Source of the DNA: Pantoea sp. RIT-PI-b
Lineage (GTDB): Bacteria; Pseudomonadota; Gammaproteobacteria; Enterobacterales; Enterobacteriaceae
Length of the DNA stretch: 64,000 bases
Assembly: GCF_001187905.1 (NCBI RefSeq)
Contig: NZ_LGIS01000016.1
Span: forward strand, 62,001-126,000
Direction: 5' to 3'
A program made the position numbers and the translations under genes. The notes below the pieces were generated by a model. It was not told the DNA's origin. It did not search any database and saw nothing but the letters and a program-made list of their open reading frames with translations. Positions 27,947-39,332 of the stretch are shown piece by piece (within the stretch, counting starts at the first letter, position 1; each line of letters starts with the position of its first letter).

Positions 27947-28888
27947 TTAATGTGATGAAACAAACGGTGAAGCCTGATGTGCGGGTGGCACGGCAAAATT
28001 ACGCTGCATACGTCTTATCTCTTCCGCTGGCGGCAAACCAAACAGCCGTTTGAATTCGCGATTAAACTGCGAAGCGCTCTCATAACCTACGGCGTGGCAG
28101 GCCGCAGCGGCTGTCATCTCCTGACGTACCATCAACATTCTCGCCTGATGTAAACGCACCGATTTCACATACTGCATTGGCGGTTGATGGGTGATGTTTT
28201 TGAAATGGGTGTGAAAGGTTGGCACGCTCATGCTGGCCACTGCCGCGAGCTGGCCCAGCGTCAATGGCTGAGCATAGTGCGCATGAATATGGCTGAGCGC
28301 TCTGCCCACTTTGCCAAACTGCCCTTGTAACGTCAGAGCCGATCGCAGCGCGCTGCCCTGAGGACCGGTTAACACGCGATAATAGAGTTCACGGACCAGC
28401 GAGGGACCGAGCATGTGTGCATCTAACGGATGGTTTAACGCGGTGAGAAATCGCAGCACGGTGGCGCGTAACGTCTCATCCATCGGACTCGACATCATGC
28501 TCTGCGCCGCTTGCGCCGCGAACGCCACATCCTGCTGTTCCAGCTGCAGCATTAATTCAGTCGCGACGTTGAAGTCCAGATGCATGTAGATCGCCAGCAA
28601 CGGATGCTCTGCGGATGCGGCGGTTTCCATGGTAAAAGGCACCGGCACGGAAACCGCCAGATAGTGTTGCTCATCATAAAGATAAACCTGATCGCCAAAG
28701 AAACCGCGCTTGGTGCCCTGACAGACAATCACGATGCCGGGATCGTACAGCACCGGCGTGCGCGCCAGCGGGCGGTCGGAACGCAGCAGGCGCACACCGG
28801 GCAATGCGGTGAGGTTGTATCCCTCATGCGGCGCTAACCTTTTGAGCAGATCGACCGTCTGCTGCTGTAAACTCGGCTTCAACGTCAT
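27947..28888 (-). CDS. AraC-family regulator (AraC_N type)
   Basis: A 313-residue protein with the N-terminal AraC_N ligand domain (LYDPGIVIVCQGTKRGFFG near 47, YLAVSVPVPF near 76) and C-terminal AraC DNA-binding domain (AAVASMSVPTFHTHFKNI and ACHAVGYESASQFNREFKR). The overall type is that of YqhC, which senses aldehydes. It is divergent from the SDR gene at 28995, which may be its target. The Fur box at its 3' side belongs to the next gene. Confidence 0.85.
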   Translation of the reverse strand: MTLKPSLQQQTVDLLKRLAPHEGYNLTALPGVRLLRSDRPLARTPVLYDPGIVIVCQGTKRGFFGDQVYLYDEQHYLAVSVPVPFTMETAASAEHPLLAIYMHLDFNVATELMLQLEQQDVAFAAQAAQSMMSSPMDETLRATVLRFLTALNHPLDAHMLGPSLVRELYYRVLTGPQGSALRSALTLQGQFGKVGRALSHIHAHYAQPLTLGQLAAVASMSVPTFHTHFKNITHQPPMQYVKSVRLHQARMLMVRQEMTAAAACHAVGYESASQFNREFKRLFGLPPAEEIRRMQRNFAVPPAHQASPFVSSH

Positions 28889-28994
28889 AACCGCTCACTC
28901 ATAAGATTAGGCAACAATTAAAGCAGATAAGGCCTTACCGACCTAACATCCCGAGAATATTATGCATCTTCCACTTTTTCGCGGAGTTCGGCAA

Positions 28995-29837
28995 ATGTCT
29001 AGATTAAAAACGTTATTGATTACCGGCGTAAGCAGCGGATTTGGCCGCGCGTTGGCCGAGGTCGCACTAAGCCGTAGCTATCAGGTGGTTGGCACGGTGC
29101 GAAATGCGGCTGCCAAAGCGGAGTTTACAGCTCTGCATGCGGAAAATGCTTACGCTTATCAATTAGACGTCACCCATTTCGCAGCGATTGCGGATGTGAT
29201 CAACGATATTGAGGCCAATCTCGGCCCAATTGATGTGCTGGTAAATAATGCCGGTTATGGGCATGAAGGCGTAATGGAAGAGTCCTCACTGGATGAGATG
29301 CGTCGCCAGTTTGACGTTAACGTGTTTGGCGCGGTGGCGATGACCAAAGCGGTGTTGCCATTCATGCGTGAGCGACGTCGGGGACATATCATCAACATCA
29401 CATCGATGGGCGGTTTTATTACCATGCCCGGCATCAGCTACTACTGCGGCAGCAAATTTGCGCTGGAAGGTATCTCGGAAACCCTGAGCAAAGAGCTGGC
29501 GCCCTTTAACATCCATGTGACCGCTGTCGCACCCGGATCGTTTCGGACCGACTGGGCCGGGCGTTCGATGGTTCGCAGCGCGCGCAGCATCGCTGACTAT
29601 GATGCGCTGTTTGATCCTATTCGCCAGGCGCGTGAGGAAAAAAACGGTAAACAACTGGGCGATCCGCTTAAAGCGGCAAATGCCCTGCTGCAACTGATCG
29701 AAAGCAATCATCCGCCTGCGCATCTGTTGCTGGGCAGCGATGCATTGGGCTTGGTACGACAGAAACTGCAGGCGTATAGCGAAGAGATTGACCACTGGGA
29801 AGCGCTAACGCGCTCGACTGATGGTCACAACGGCTAA
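28995..29837 (+). CDS. Short-chain dehydrogenase/reductase (SDR)
   Basis: A 280-residue classical SDR: cofactor motif TGVSSGFGRA near 9, DVLVNNAGYG near 82, catalytic serine in ITSMGGF near 138 and the Tyr-x3-Lys pair in YYCGSKFALEG near 151. NAD(P)-linked oxidoreductase; substrate unknown. The ATG at 28995 has GGAG eight bases upstream and matches SDR starts; the frame from 28962 adds an unrelated extension. The divergent AraC regulator is a likely partner. Confidence 0.85.
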   Translation: MSRLKTLLITGVSSGFGRALAEVALSRSYQVVGTVRNAAAKAEFTALHAENAYAYQLDVTHFAAIADVINDIEANLGPIDVLVNNAGYGHEGVMEESSLDEMRRQFDVNVFGAVAMTKAVLPFMRERRRGHIINITSMGGFITMPGISYYCGSKFALEGISETLSKELAPFNIHVTAVAPGSFRTDWAGRSMVRSARSIADYDALFDPIRQAREEKNGKQLGDPLKAANALLQLIESNHPPAHLLLGSDALGLVRQKLQAYSEEIDHWEALTRSTDGHNG

Positions 29838-29847
29838 TTAAAAATTA

Positions 29848-29893
29848 AGGCATAGCGTGGATTATCCATAATGGATCATCCTTCGCTATGCCT
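29848..29893. terminator. Hairpin between convergent SDR and omptin genes
   Basis: AGGCATAGCG (29848-29857) and CGCTATGCCT (29884-29893) are perfect 10-base arms; the loop contains a smaller ATCCATAATGGAT palindrome. Probably a two-way terminator, though no clear T-run follows. Confidence 0.5.
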
Positions 29894-29931
29894 GACGCTA
29901 TTTAAGCAAGTTAGACTTTACGGCTTCATTA

Positions 29932-30870
29932 TTAGAAGCGATATTGCAAACCCACCGTCACAGTATAGTTTTTGTTAGAAATACCGGCTGCATCGCCGCC
30001 AAATGACGCTGATTGACCGCTGGTGGTATCAATAACCTGAGTGCCGCCTTTGCCTTCTTCATATTTGCTGTAGCTAAATTCGGCAAATACTTTCGCATTA
30101 GTGGTCACATAATAACCCGCATCGACCGTGGCACCGTAATAACGCGAATTCGAAGTCTTCTCACGGAAAGTCAAATCACGCATATAGTGTTCGTCATTAT
30201 CATGCGCGCGTACCCAATCACTGAATTTTAACAGCGCATTAAATTCGAAATCATTAATACGGTAGCGACCAACCAGACCGACATAAGGCATGGAGAAGCG
30301 CTGGCTATAACCAATACCGCGCGAGCCGTTCGGGAAATTACCCACGAAATTGCCGTTATCGTAATCATAAGAACCGCCATACGCCGTCCAGCTAAAGCGA
30401 GTTTCTTGATAACCGGCTACCGCACCAATTTTATAAGCATCATCCTGCAGGAACCAACCCTTAACATTCAGATCATATTCGTTGGCATGGTTCAAATCGG
30501 TGTTTGGATGCGAAGAGTGATCGGTCCAGCTAGACTGGTTGCTGTTCTGCCAATCGTAATCATCCATGTGGCCAGAACCTGATGCCAGCGACGTCCAGCC
30601 ACGCGCGTTCAGGGTCAGGAAAGAGAACGCATCCCATGAAAAATCGCCTTTAAGAATGGCGACGTTTTTAATTTTCCAGTCAAGCTGGCTAATTTTACGC
30701 CCGTTACTGGCGTCATAAACCAGCTCTTTCGATTTGCCACCCAACATCCCGACTGATGTTGCCACACTTATGCTGTCAGAGGAGAAGTTTGGTGCGAAAT
30801 CTGCAGAAGCGGCAGACGCCGTTCCTGAAAGTGCGGCCATCATCAATACCGCAACAGTACTCTTTTTCAT
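29932..30870 (-). CDS. Omptin-family outer membrane protease
   Basis: A 312-residue outer membrane beta-barrel protease with a signal peptide (cleavage after GTASA) and terminal phenylalanine. The active-site acid pair is in HMDDYDWQN and the Asp-His pair in DNDEHY, as in OmpT and Pla; family stretches [22 protein letters not shown] and [11 protein letters not shown] are intact. Omptins cut surface or antimicrobial peptides between basic residues and need lipopolysaccharide. It could be named OmpT- or PlaA-like; subfamily not decided. Single gene in an AT-rich neighbourhood. Confidence 0.92.
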   Translation of the reverse strand: MKKSTVAVLMMAALSGTASAASADFAPNFSSDSISVATSVGMLGGKSKELVYDASNGRKISQLDWKIKNVAILKGDFSWDAFSFLTLNARGWTSLASGSGHMDDYDWQNSNQSSWTDHSSHPNTDLNHANEYDLNVKGWFLQDDAYKIGAVAGYQETRFSWTAYGGSYDYDNGNFVGNFPNGSRGIGYSQRFSMPYVGLVGRYRINDFEFNALLKFSDWVRAHDNDEHYMRDLTFREKTSNSRYYGATVDAGYYVTTNAKVFAEFSYSKYEEGKGGTQVIDTTSGQSASFGGDAAGISNKNYTVTVGLQYRF

Positions 30871-30990
30871 TATTTATCCCGTGCTGAAATTAAATTAATC
30901 CCTAAACTGCGGGCACAGACTAAAGCGCAGGAAATTGTCAGGCAAGTGTAAATTTATCGCTAAAATAATAGCATTAAGAGTTTACGAAAA

Positions 30991-31140
30991 TTAATTAATG
31001 AATCTGGCAAGGCGGTCGATAATGGCTGATTGCGCTTTCAGCCATGGCGAAGAATAGGCAGTCAGGCGATCAAGATTGGCCGATTCTACAAACTTTCGGA
31101 GAAAATAAACCCGCACCGCCGTATCAGTAGCAGCGCTCAT
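30991..31140 (-). CDS. Possible small protein (49 residues), unrecognised
   Basis: An ATG at 31140 opens a 49-codon frame ending TAA at 30991. The product starts MSAATDTAVRVYFLRKFVE and ends LARFIN; it is predicted soluble and helical, with normal residue composition. Codons are typical of the window although the surrounding DNA is AT-rich, which favours a real gene. The ribosome site is weak (AAGAA). No family recognised. It lies between the omptin and ycgZ, both stress-related. Confidence 0.35.
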   Translation of the reverse strand: MSAATDTAVRVYFLRKFVESANLDRLTAYSSPWLKAQSAIIDRLARFIN

Positions 31141-31528
31141 TTATTCTTGCAGCGAATTAATTAACTTAACTCAATTTAATCCGGATGCCACATTGGCTTA
31201 TTGCGCGCATAAATTTGAGTTAATTTTATATTGCATAATTTTCACACAAAAAAAATAAGTTCAATCCACCATCGTGAAATATTTTCAACCTGAGCCTTAA
31301 GTGCAATTTTATCTGCTCGATACTCTCTTTAGAAGCTGGATTCTTTCACATCGTTGGCAAGACTTTGCGCCTTTGGAGCCAGTAATGGATAAGCTGTTGT
31401 TAACAATAAGTTAGCACTTTTGGCCAAATCCACGCCAAAATGATTCTCCATATTCCTGTACAGATTAATTTATTTTGTATAACTTTACTGGGCACAAAGG
31501 TCACACGTTAACCTTGAAGGATGGAACC
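31141..31528. other. AT-rich gap upstream of ycgZ
   Basis: 388 bases rich in A and T with scattered short inverted repeats such as TTAATTAACTTAA. It should hold the ycgZ promoter. No open frame, tRNA, or repeat family member was recognised, and no operator could be assigned with confidence. Confidence 0.4.
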
Positions 31529-31780
31529 ATGCGTCAGGATCGTAACTCTTCTTCGGCGTCACAGGCTATTGCACGCTACTTCAAAGAAGCTTCATTGCCT
31601 TCGCAACAGGAAACCTTAGGACAGATTGTGGTTGAAATCCTGCGTTCTGGACGGACGCTAAGCCGCAAAACGCTCTGTACTAAATTGCTTTGCCGCATGG
31701 AGCAGGCGCGAGGTACGGAAGCAGAAATTCACTATCAGCAATTAATTGGGCTGATGTTTTCCGTAGAACGTGAATCGTAA
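31529..31780 (+). CDS. ycgZ: YcgZ-family small regulatory protein
   Basis: An 83-residue protein aligning along its length with E. coli YcgZ: AIARYFKEASLPSQQETLG, then EILRSGRTLSRKTLCTKLLCR and HYQQLIGLMF. In E. coli the ycgZ-ymgABC genes are controlled by BluR (blue light, cold) and act through the Rcs phosphorelay to shift cells to biofilm. The ATG at 31529, after GAAGGATGGAACC, corresponds to the E. coli start. A second related-looking small gene follows at 31899. Confidence 0.85.
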   Translation: MRQDRNSSSASQAIARYFKEASLPSQQETLGQIVVEILRSGRTLSRKTLCTKLLCRMEQARGTEAEIHYQQLIGLMFSVERES

Positions 31781-31898
31781 AACAGGCGCTGCCAACCTGA
31801 AATTAACCAAGTGGTTTCCGCCTCATTAGACTTGTCGCGTTAGACTGAATCCACTTTGTTATCTGCCAAAGGTCAGCCGCGATAACCAGAGAGTATCT

Positions 31899-32189
31899 AT
31901 GTACAGAAGTGATGAAGAACGACTCACCGACATCATCATGGGCGATGCAATTTTACAGCTGCTGAAAAAATCCGGGCCAGTTTCTACCCGCGCCCTGCTT
32001 GATAAACTGCGGATTATGGCGTCACTCGAACGTGATCCGCCGCGGCAGGCCGCGCTCAGCCGCGCGATGACGGAAGTGATGCACCATATCGACGTGCCCC
32101 AGCAGAGCGGTGTGGCGCTTAAAGATACCGATAACGTCACCCACATTTTCCGCAACCGCGATGGCTCCGGTAACGGCACCAAGCATTAA
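31899..32189 (+). CDS. Small protein with YcgZ/YmgB-like pattern
   Basis: A 96-residue protein with AGAGAG ribosome site. The middle reads LLKKSGPVSTRALLDKL, which follows the same spacing as the YcgZ helix ILRSGRTLSRKTLCTKL (hydrophobic, Ser-Gly, Ser-x-Arg, Leu, Lys-Leu), and the next helix ends in a similar hydrophobic run. It is therefore probably a divergent member of the YcgZ/YmgB/AriR two-helix group; this is inference from pattern. A hydrophilic tail (NRDGSGNGTKH) has no match. It lies 118 bases after ycgZ. Confidence 0.6.
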   Translation: MYRSDEERLTDIIMGDAILQLLKKSGPVSTRALLDKLRIMASLERDPPRQAALSRAMTEVMHHIDVPQQSGVALKDTDNVTHIFRNRDGSGNGTKH

Positions 32190-32312
32190 TTTATCGGCGG
32201 GATGACGGCCTGCTAACGTCATCCTTTCCTTACAATACGCAGTCAAAATCCGTCTTGTTTTCTCACCGAACTCTGTTAGATTCAGGGTTCGCACTCTCTC
32301 TTGTGAGCTTTT

Positions 32313-32399
32313 ATGTCTTATTTCAACGCATTAACCACAACAAGCACCACCACCACCGCTTATGGCGGCGGCGTGCGTGTTTCTGTGGCGAAGACATAA
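32313..32399 (+). CDS. Threonine-rich leader peptide (28 residues), candidate
   Basis: ATG at 32313 to TAA at 32399 encodes MSYFNALTTTSTTTTAYGG followed by GVRVSVAKT. Seven of nine consecutive residues are threonine (ACC/ACA codons), recalling attenuation leaders such as thrL. A promoter-like TTGTTT/GTTAGA pair lies just upstream, and the region after the stop folds into alternative hairpins ahead of the cysteine hydrolase gene. Not in any standard annotation I recall. Confidence 0.45.
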   Translation: MSYFNALTTTSTTTTAYGGGVRVSVAKT

Positions 32400-32407
32400 G
32401 CTTTCAG

Positions 32408-32472
32408 ATTCCCCAGCCCCGTCAGTTGAAGAACGGGGAATAGTCTCCGTTCATAGCATGCAGAAAGGAGAC
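32408..32472 (+). promoter_or_regulatory. Alternative hairpins, one hiding the ribosome site of the next gene
   Basis: Three stems: ATTCCCC (32408-32414) with GGGGAAT (32435-32441); CCCCGT (32417-32422) with ACGGGG (32433-32438), which compete for the same right arm; and GTCTCC (32443-32448) with GGAGAC (32467-32472). The last includes the Shine-Dalgarno AGGAG of the gene at 32478. The layout suits translational control. Confidence 0.45.
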
Positions 32473-32477
32473 GCATC

Positions 32478-33014
32478 ATGCAGCAACCCCATTCCAAAGC
32501 ACTGTTGATTATTGATATGCAGCAAGGGTTATTTCATGGCCCGCAAGCGCCGTTTGCTGCAGCATCGGTGTTAGCCAACATCAATCAACTTATCGATCGT
32601 GCCGACACCGCCGATGCGCCGATTTTTCTCGCTCGCCACACCGGCCCAGAAGGCTCGCCCTTCGCCGAGAGCAGTCCGTTAACCCAGCTGATTCCTGAGT
32701 TGCACTACGAGGCGGATCGCCACCGGGTATTTGTGAAAAAATACCCTAACTGTTTTCGTGATACTGAACTGCTGACAGCGATGAAACACGCCGGCGTTGA
32801 AGAAGTGGCCATCGTTGGGATGAAGAGTGAATATTGTGTGGATACCACCTGTCGTGCTGCAGCAGATTTAGGGTTTCGCGTAGTGCTGATTGAGGATGGG
32901 CATACTTCTGTCGATAGCGGCCTGCTAAGTGCAGAGCAAATTGTTGCGCACCATAATCAAACCCTGGCTGGGCCATTTGTAAAGCTGGCTAAGAGTGCAG
33001 AGTATATTTTCTGA
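32478..33014 (+). CDS. Cysteine hydrolase (isochorismatase family)
   Basis: A 178-residue enzyme with the superfamily triad Asp13 (LLIIDMQQGLF), Lys88 (VFVKKYPNCF) and Cys120 (MKSEYCVDTTCRAA). Members hydrolyse small amides or vinyl ethers, e.g. nicotinamide, ureidoacrylate or isochorismate; no substrate can be assigned. It is single-gene, preceded by a leader peptide and hairpins, and followed by a strong terminator. AGGAG sits seven bases before the ATG. Distinct from the longer biuret-type enzyme at 17994. Confidence 0.82.
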   Translation: MQQPHSKALLIIDMQQGLFHGPQAPFAAASVLANINQLIDRADTADAPIFLARHTGPEGSPFAESSPLTQLIPELHYEADRHRVFVKKYPNCFRDTELLTAMKHAGVEEVAIVGMKSEYCVDTTCRAAADLGFRVVLIEDGHTSVDSGLLSAEQIVAHHNQTLAGPFVKLAKSAEYIF

Positions 33015-33022
33015 GTGCTAAC

Positions 33023-33048
33023 AAAGAGGGCTAACACCCTCTTTTTTT
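33023..33048 (+). terminator. Terminator after cysteine hydrolase
   Basis: AAAGAGGG and CCCTCTTT make a perfect 8-base stem around CTAACA, merging into a T-run. Nine bases after the stop. Confidence 0.85.
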
Positions 33049-33057
33049 GTTCCATAA

Positions 33058-33408
33058 CTACATGAGCTCAATGCCAAAGCGTTTAAGTAGTATCGCCCAC
33101 AGAACAAATAACAGGATGGTCAGCAGACAACTCGCCACCAGCGTGGGCCAAAATCCCCAGCGCTGATACAGAAATGGGAAGGCGATAAACATCGGCAATG
33201 TCGGCACCACATACCAGAAGGTGTACCACGCATGGCTGGCGATTTTGGCCTGACTCTGCCCTTCCAGCTTCATCCATATCAGCACCAGAACCGTGACTAA
33301 TGGCAGAGCGGCAATCAGTCCGCCGAGCCGATCGCTACGTTTTGCCACTTCAGAAATCAATACCACCATGCCCGCCGTGATGGCGTATTTGGCGAGAAGC
33401 CATAACAT
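33058..33408 (-). CDS. DUF3147 small membrane protein
   Basis: A 116-residue inner-membrane protein with four predicted segments (starts LLAKYAITAGMVVLISEVAKR; SDRLGGLIAALPLVTVLVL follows). This is the pattern of DUF3147 proteins, whose function is unknown. It lies 18 bases downstream of the LacI-like gene in the same direction and is probably co-transcribed with it. Confidence 0.75.
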   Translation of the reverse strand: MLWLLAKYAITAGMVVLISEVAKRSDRLGGLIAALPLVTVLVLIWMKLEGQSQAKIASHAWYTFWYVVPTLPMFIAFPFLYQRWGFWPTLVASCLLTILLFVLWAILLKRFGIELM

Positions 33409-33426
33409 CCCGTTATCCTTGCTGCA

Positions 33427-34290
33427 TTAATGACGAATCGCGCAGCCGCATTGCGACATTTCGCCCGGCACATGTTTACCATGATGCGAATGACGCACCT
33501 GCAATTCACCCTGCTGCCACGCATTGCTGTCATCGCTTCGGTTATCCAGCAGACGATTGAGCGCTTCGGCCACCAGCAGATCACGGCGCTGCGCCCAGCT
33601 GGTCAGATGCCAGGTCGAGGCGCGCGCTTCATCGACATCATCAAACCCCACCACCGCGACATGTGCGCCCTGTGCGAAATCGCGCACCGCTTGTAACGCG
33701 CCAAACGCCAGCACGTCACTTTCACAGAACAACGCATTAATGCGCTCGGCAGCACGCGTTTTTTTCAAATATGCCATCATCGCCTGATAGGCCATTTCGC
33801 GATCGTTATTTCCGGCGCTGAGCTGAACCTGCAACGCCTTCTGTTCGGCTTGCAGGCTGGCGGCAAAGCCCAGCATCTGGCGCGCTGGCGTCGCATTCTG
33901 CTGGCTATGCATAAAACCAAAGCGTTGATGTCCTTGCGATAACAGCAATGATCCCATCTCTGCGCCCGCATCATAACCATCGGCAATCACCACGTTGGCA
34001 TCGCTACTGGCGCTGTGGCACAGATGCACCGTCGCCACCTGCGGCAGAATATCCGCTGCTACGCTGAGTTCATCGGCAAACAGCGACGTCAGAAATACCA
34101 ACCCGCCAATGTTAAGCGGTGCCAGATTGCGCAAAGTTTGTTGATAGCTTTCGCGTGAAGTCACATTCAGTAGCACAGTGATAAAACCACGCTCATTAAG
34201 CTGACGCGTCACCTCATTCAGCAGCTTTACACTATTTGGATTGATGAATTCATCGCTGACAATGCCGACGATAGGGAAATTAACGGACAT
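33427..34290 (-). CDS. LacI/GalR-type sensor domain protein lacking the DNA-binding domain
   Basis: A 287-residue protein beginning directly with the periplasmic-binding-like core of LacI regulators (FPIVGIVSDEFINPNSVKLL; later GHQRFGFMHSQQNATPARQM and VAVVGFDDVDEARAS). The usual ~55-residue helix-turn-helix headpiece is missing, and the DNA upstream (34291-34472) does not encode one in any frame I could find. The start at 34290 has GGAG eight bases upstream. It has no signal peptide, so it would be cytoplasmic. It may be a ligand sensor without DNA binding, or a truncated regulator. Co-oriented with DUF3147. Confidence 0.7.
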   Translation of the reverse strand: MSVNFPIVGIVSDEFINPNSVKLLNEVTRQLNERGFITVLLNVTSRESYQQTLRNLAPLNIGGLVFLTSLFADELSVAADILPQVATVHLCHSASSDANVVIADGYDAGAEMGSLLLSQGHQRFGFMHSQQNATPARQMLGFAASLQAEQKALQVQLSAGNNDREMAYQAMMAYLKKTRAAERINALFCESDVLAFGALQAVRDFAQGAHVAVVGFDDVDEARASTWHLTSWAQRRDLLVAEALNRLLDNRSDDSNAWQQGELQVRHSHHGKHVPGEMSQCGCAIRH

Positions 34291-34472
34291 GGACTGACTC
34301 TCCTGCAACTTAGCGTGCGGTGATTATTTGTAGGTAGGTAGATAAGCATTCCACGTTACCCGAATAATCTGCTATCGCCAATCACCGCTGCGATGAGCAC
34401 GCATTGCGCCATCGCCCGTATTCAGCCGCTACAGTAAATAGAGGAACAGCCTGGTTAAATGGAGAGATAAAC

Positions 34473-34862
34473 ATGAATGCACCCGTTATGCGCGTTGCCA
34501 GACCCGTTACCGAACTGGCGCGAAGCCGGGAGATGTACTGTCGCGGATTAGGTTTGACCGAGATAGGATCGTTTGAAGACCACGCCGGGTTTAGCGGCAT
34601 AATGCTGGGACAACCGGGCGTACCGTGGCATCTGGAATTTACCCTCTGCAGTGCACATCCCGTGGAGCCGCGCCCCTCAGAAGAGGATTTATTGGTGTTT
34701 TATCTGCCAGAAAAAAGTGAATGGCAGCGTATTTGCCAGAGCATGATCGCCGCCGGCTTTACGCGCGTTACATCCTTTAATCCCTATTGGGAACAGCAAG
34801 GCCAAACTTTCCAGGATCACGATGGCTATCGCACGGTGATCCAGTGTCAGCAATGGCCGTGA
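34473..34862 (+). CDS. VOC/glyoxalase-fold protein
   Basis: A 129-residue vicinal-oxygen-chelate protein with two beta-alpha-beta-beta-beta modules: MRVARPVTELARSREMYCRGL near 6 and FLxF-like end FQDHDGYRTVIQC. Members include glyoxalase I, dioxygenases and resistance proteins; function unassigned. The ATG at 34473 has GGAGAG upstream. It is divergent from the LacI-like gene across 182 bases. Confidence 0.75.
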   Translation: MNAPVMRVARPVTELARSREMYCRGLGLTEIGSFEDHAGFSGIMLGQPGVPWHLEFTLCSAHPVEPRPSEEDLLVFYLPEKSEWQRICQSMIAAGFTRVTSFNPYWEQQGQTFQDHDGYRTVIQCQQWP

Positions 34863-34873
34863 TCGGTAACATT

Positions 34874-34897
34874 CAGGTGCGCAACAATGCGCACCTG
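34874..34897. repeat. Palindromic repeat (GTGCGCA type)
   Basis: CAGGTGCGCA and TGCGCACCTG, perfect 10-base arms around ACAA. It lies between the convergent VOC and ybaA genes and may act as terminator; member of the dispersed family. Confidence 0.7.
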
Positions 34898-34901
34898 ACA
34901 G

Positions 34902-35255
34902 CTACTCCTCCAGCAATATCGCAAAGCCGCCATAAATCATGCGTTTGCCATCGAAAGGCATATTTTCACCCAGCGCTTTCATGCGCGGATCGGACATCAT
35001 TTTGCCGTTGGCGGCGTCGCGCACCTCTTTCGACGCATACTCAATCCAGCTAAACACCACCGTTTCGCCCGCCTCAGCTTTCACCGCACGATAGAAATCG
35101 GTCTGCGTACCTTCAGGCACATCATCCGCCCAGCACTCGACGATACGCGTGGCGCCGAACTCCTTAAACAGCGGCGCGGCTTTGGCCGCCATGGCGCGAT
35201 AATCCTCCTTATTCGCTTCCGGCACCGCTACGACAAAACCATCAACGTACGACAT
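34902..35255 (-). CDS. ybaA: YbaA (DUF1428) protein
   Basis: A 117-residue protein nearly collinear with E. coli YbaA: SYVDGFVVAVPEANKEDYR, MAAKAAPLFKEFGATRIVE, and KMMSDPRMKALGENMPFDG, ending in KRMIYGGF. The family has a dimeric ferredoxin-like fold; biological role unknown. Single gene. Confidence 0.92.
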   Translation of the reverse strand: MSYVDGFVVAVPEANKEDYRAMAAKAAPLFKEFGATRIVECWADDVPEGTQTDFYRAVKAEAGETVVFSWIEYASKEVRDAANGKMMSDPRMKALGENMPFDGKRMIYGGFAILLEE

Positions 35256-35433
35256 AGCTTGTTACTCCGTCGTCATTTACGCGGTCAGTAATAACCGCAC
35301 AGTAATTGTATAAATGATGTGCAACAACAGCCGATGTTGAGATGCAAAATTGCGCACTTACTCGCAGATTCTGCGCGCGCCTGACGAATTACGTTACACT
35401 GACGCCTTTGATCGTTACCTCAGCGAGAAATTT

Positions 35434-36120
35434 ATGCGCATTACCCTTGAACCGGCCGATCAGCCGTTTATTCACCGCTTATTGGGTGAAGAGATTGACA
35501 ATATTGACACCGCATCACCCCATGCAACGCAGTTACACCAGGCGCTCAACAATGCACGTCAGCAAAAGAATCATGAAGCCGACCTCGACTGGAAGCGCAA
35601 CGCGCTGTTTCTGCTGTTGTTCGTTTTTTTGTATGCCGCACTAGGCGCCTCATTAACGCTGGACCTTACCCCGCAGGTTTCCAGCCATAAAAGCCTTGCC
35701 TACGCGCTGGAAGCAGTGCCGGTGCTGATCGCGTTCTCCGGCTTGTTTATATCGTTGCTCTATCTATTTCTCACCCGCAGCGGTGCACGTCGGCTGCGTA
35801 ATTGGGAGCAAGGTATTTTTACGCTGGAGAAATACAGCGGCGTGAATCTCAGCCGGCAGATTAATGAGATGGGTGCGCGAACCACCAACTATTCGCACTC
35901 GGCGATTAACGTGGCGCTGGCACTGTTTATTTGCGTGACCTGGGTGGTGATGTACAACTATTTCACCTTTACCACCAGCGGCGTGATTGGCAGCGTGATT
36001 TCACTGTTTATCACCACCATGACTTACGTGATTCTGGATATTCAGCTGCTGAAATCGAATTCATCCATCGCGATTGATGAGCCGCTGATTCCGGCAGAAG
36101 ATGAGAAAGAAAAGCCTTAA
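35434..36120 (+). CDS. Membrane protein of unknown function
   Basis: About 228 residues from the ATG at 35434 (GCGAG nearby). The frame is open back to a TTG at 35350, so up to 28 more residues are possible. Four membrane segments are seen, in pairs: FLLLFVFLYAALGASL and VLIAFSGLFISLLYLFL, then VALALFICVTWVVMYNYF and VISLFITTMTYVIL. Between them is a charged cytoplasmic stretch with RRLRNWEQGIF. The tail is acidic and rich in Glu and Lys. I do not recognise a family. Confidence 0.7.
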   Translation: MRITLEPADQPFIHRLLGEEIDNIDTASPHATQLHQALNNARQQKNHEADLDWKRNALFLLLFVFLYAALGASLTLDLTPQVSSHKSLAYALEAVPVLIAFSGLFISLLYLFLTRSGARRLRNWEQGIFTLEKYSGVNLSRQINEMGARTTNYSHSAINVALALFICVTWVVMYNYFTFTTSGVIGSVISLFITTMTYVILDIQLLKSNSSIAIDEPLIPAEDEKEKP

Positions 36121-36178
36121 ATCGTCTGCTTCTAATCGAGGCATAACAGGCCGAATGCAGACCGGTTAAAAACGTTTA

Positions 36179-36216
36179 TAGCGGCGCTATTTATCGCGTA
36201 ATAAACAGCGCCGCTA
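36179..36216. repeat. Long palindrome between convergent genes
   Basis: TAGCGGCGCT and AGCGCCGCTA are perfect 10-base arms around an 18-base AT-rich loop (which contains TTTATCGCG). It sits between the membrane protein and the bgl gene and resembles another dispersed Pantoea-type element; it may also terminate transcription. Confidence 0.6.
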
Positions 36217-36251
36217 CGATGCGTGCATCAAGTCATATCAGTAGTCATACC

Positions 36252-39216
<2,965 letters not shown>

Positions 39217-39332
39217 GTTATTTTTCCATTGCCAGAGGGAAATTTGCCCATCAGGAGCGAACTAATCCGGCAATGTTAGAAAAACGCTTCGGCAATGTCA
39301 CCTGGTCACAATATGTTTTTGCGGGTCTTTAA

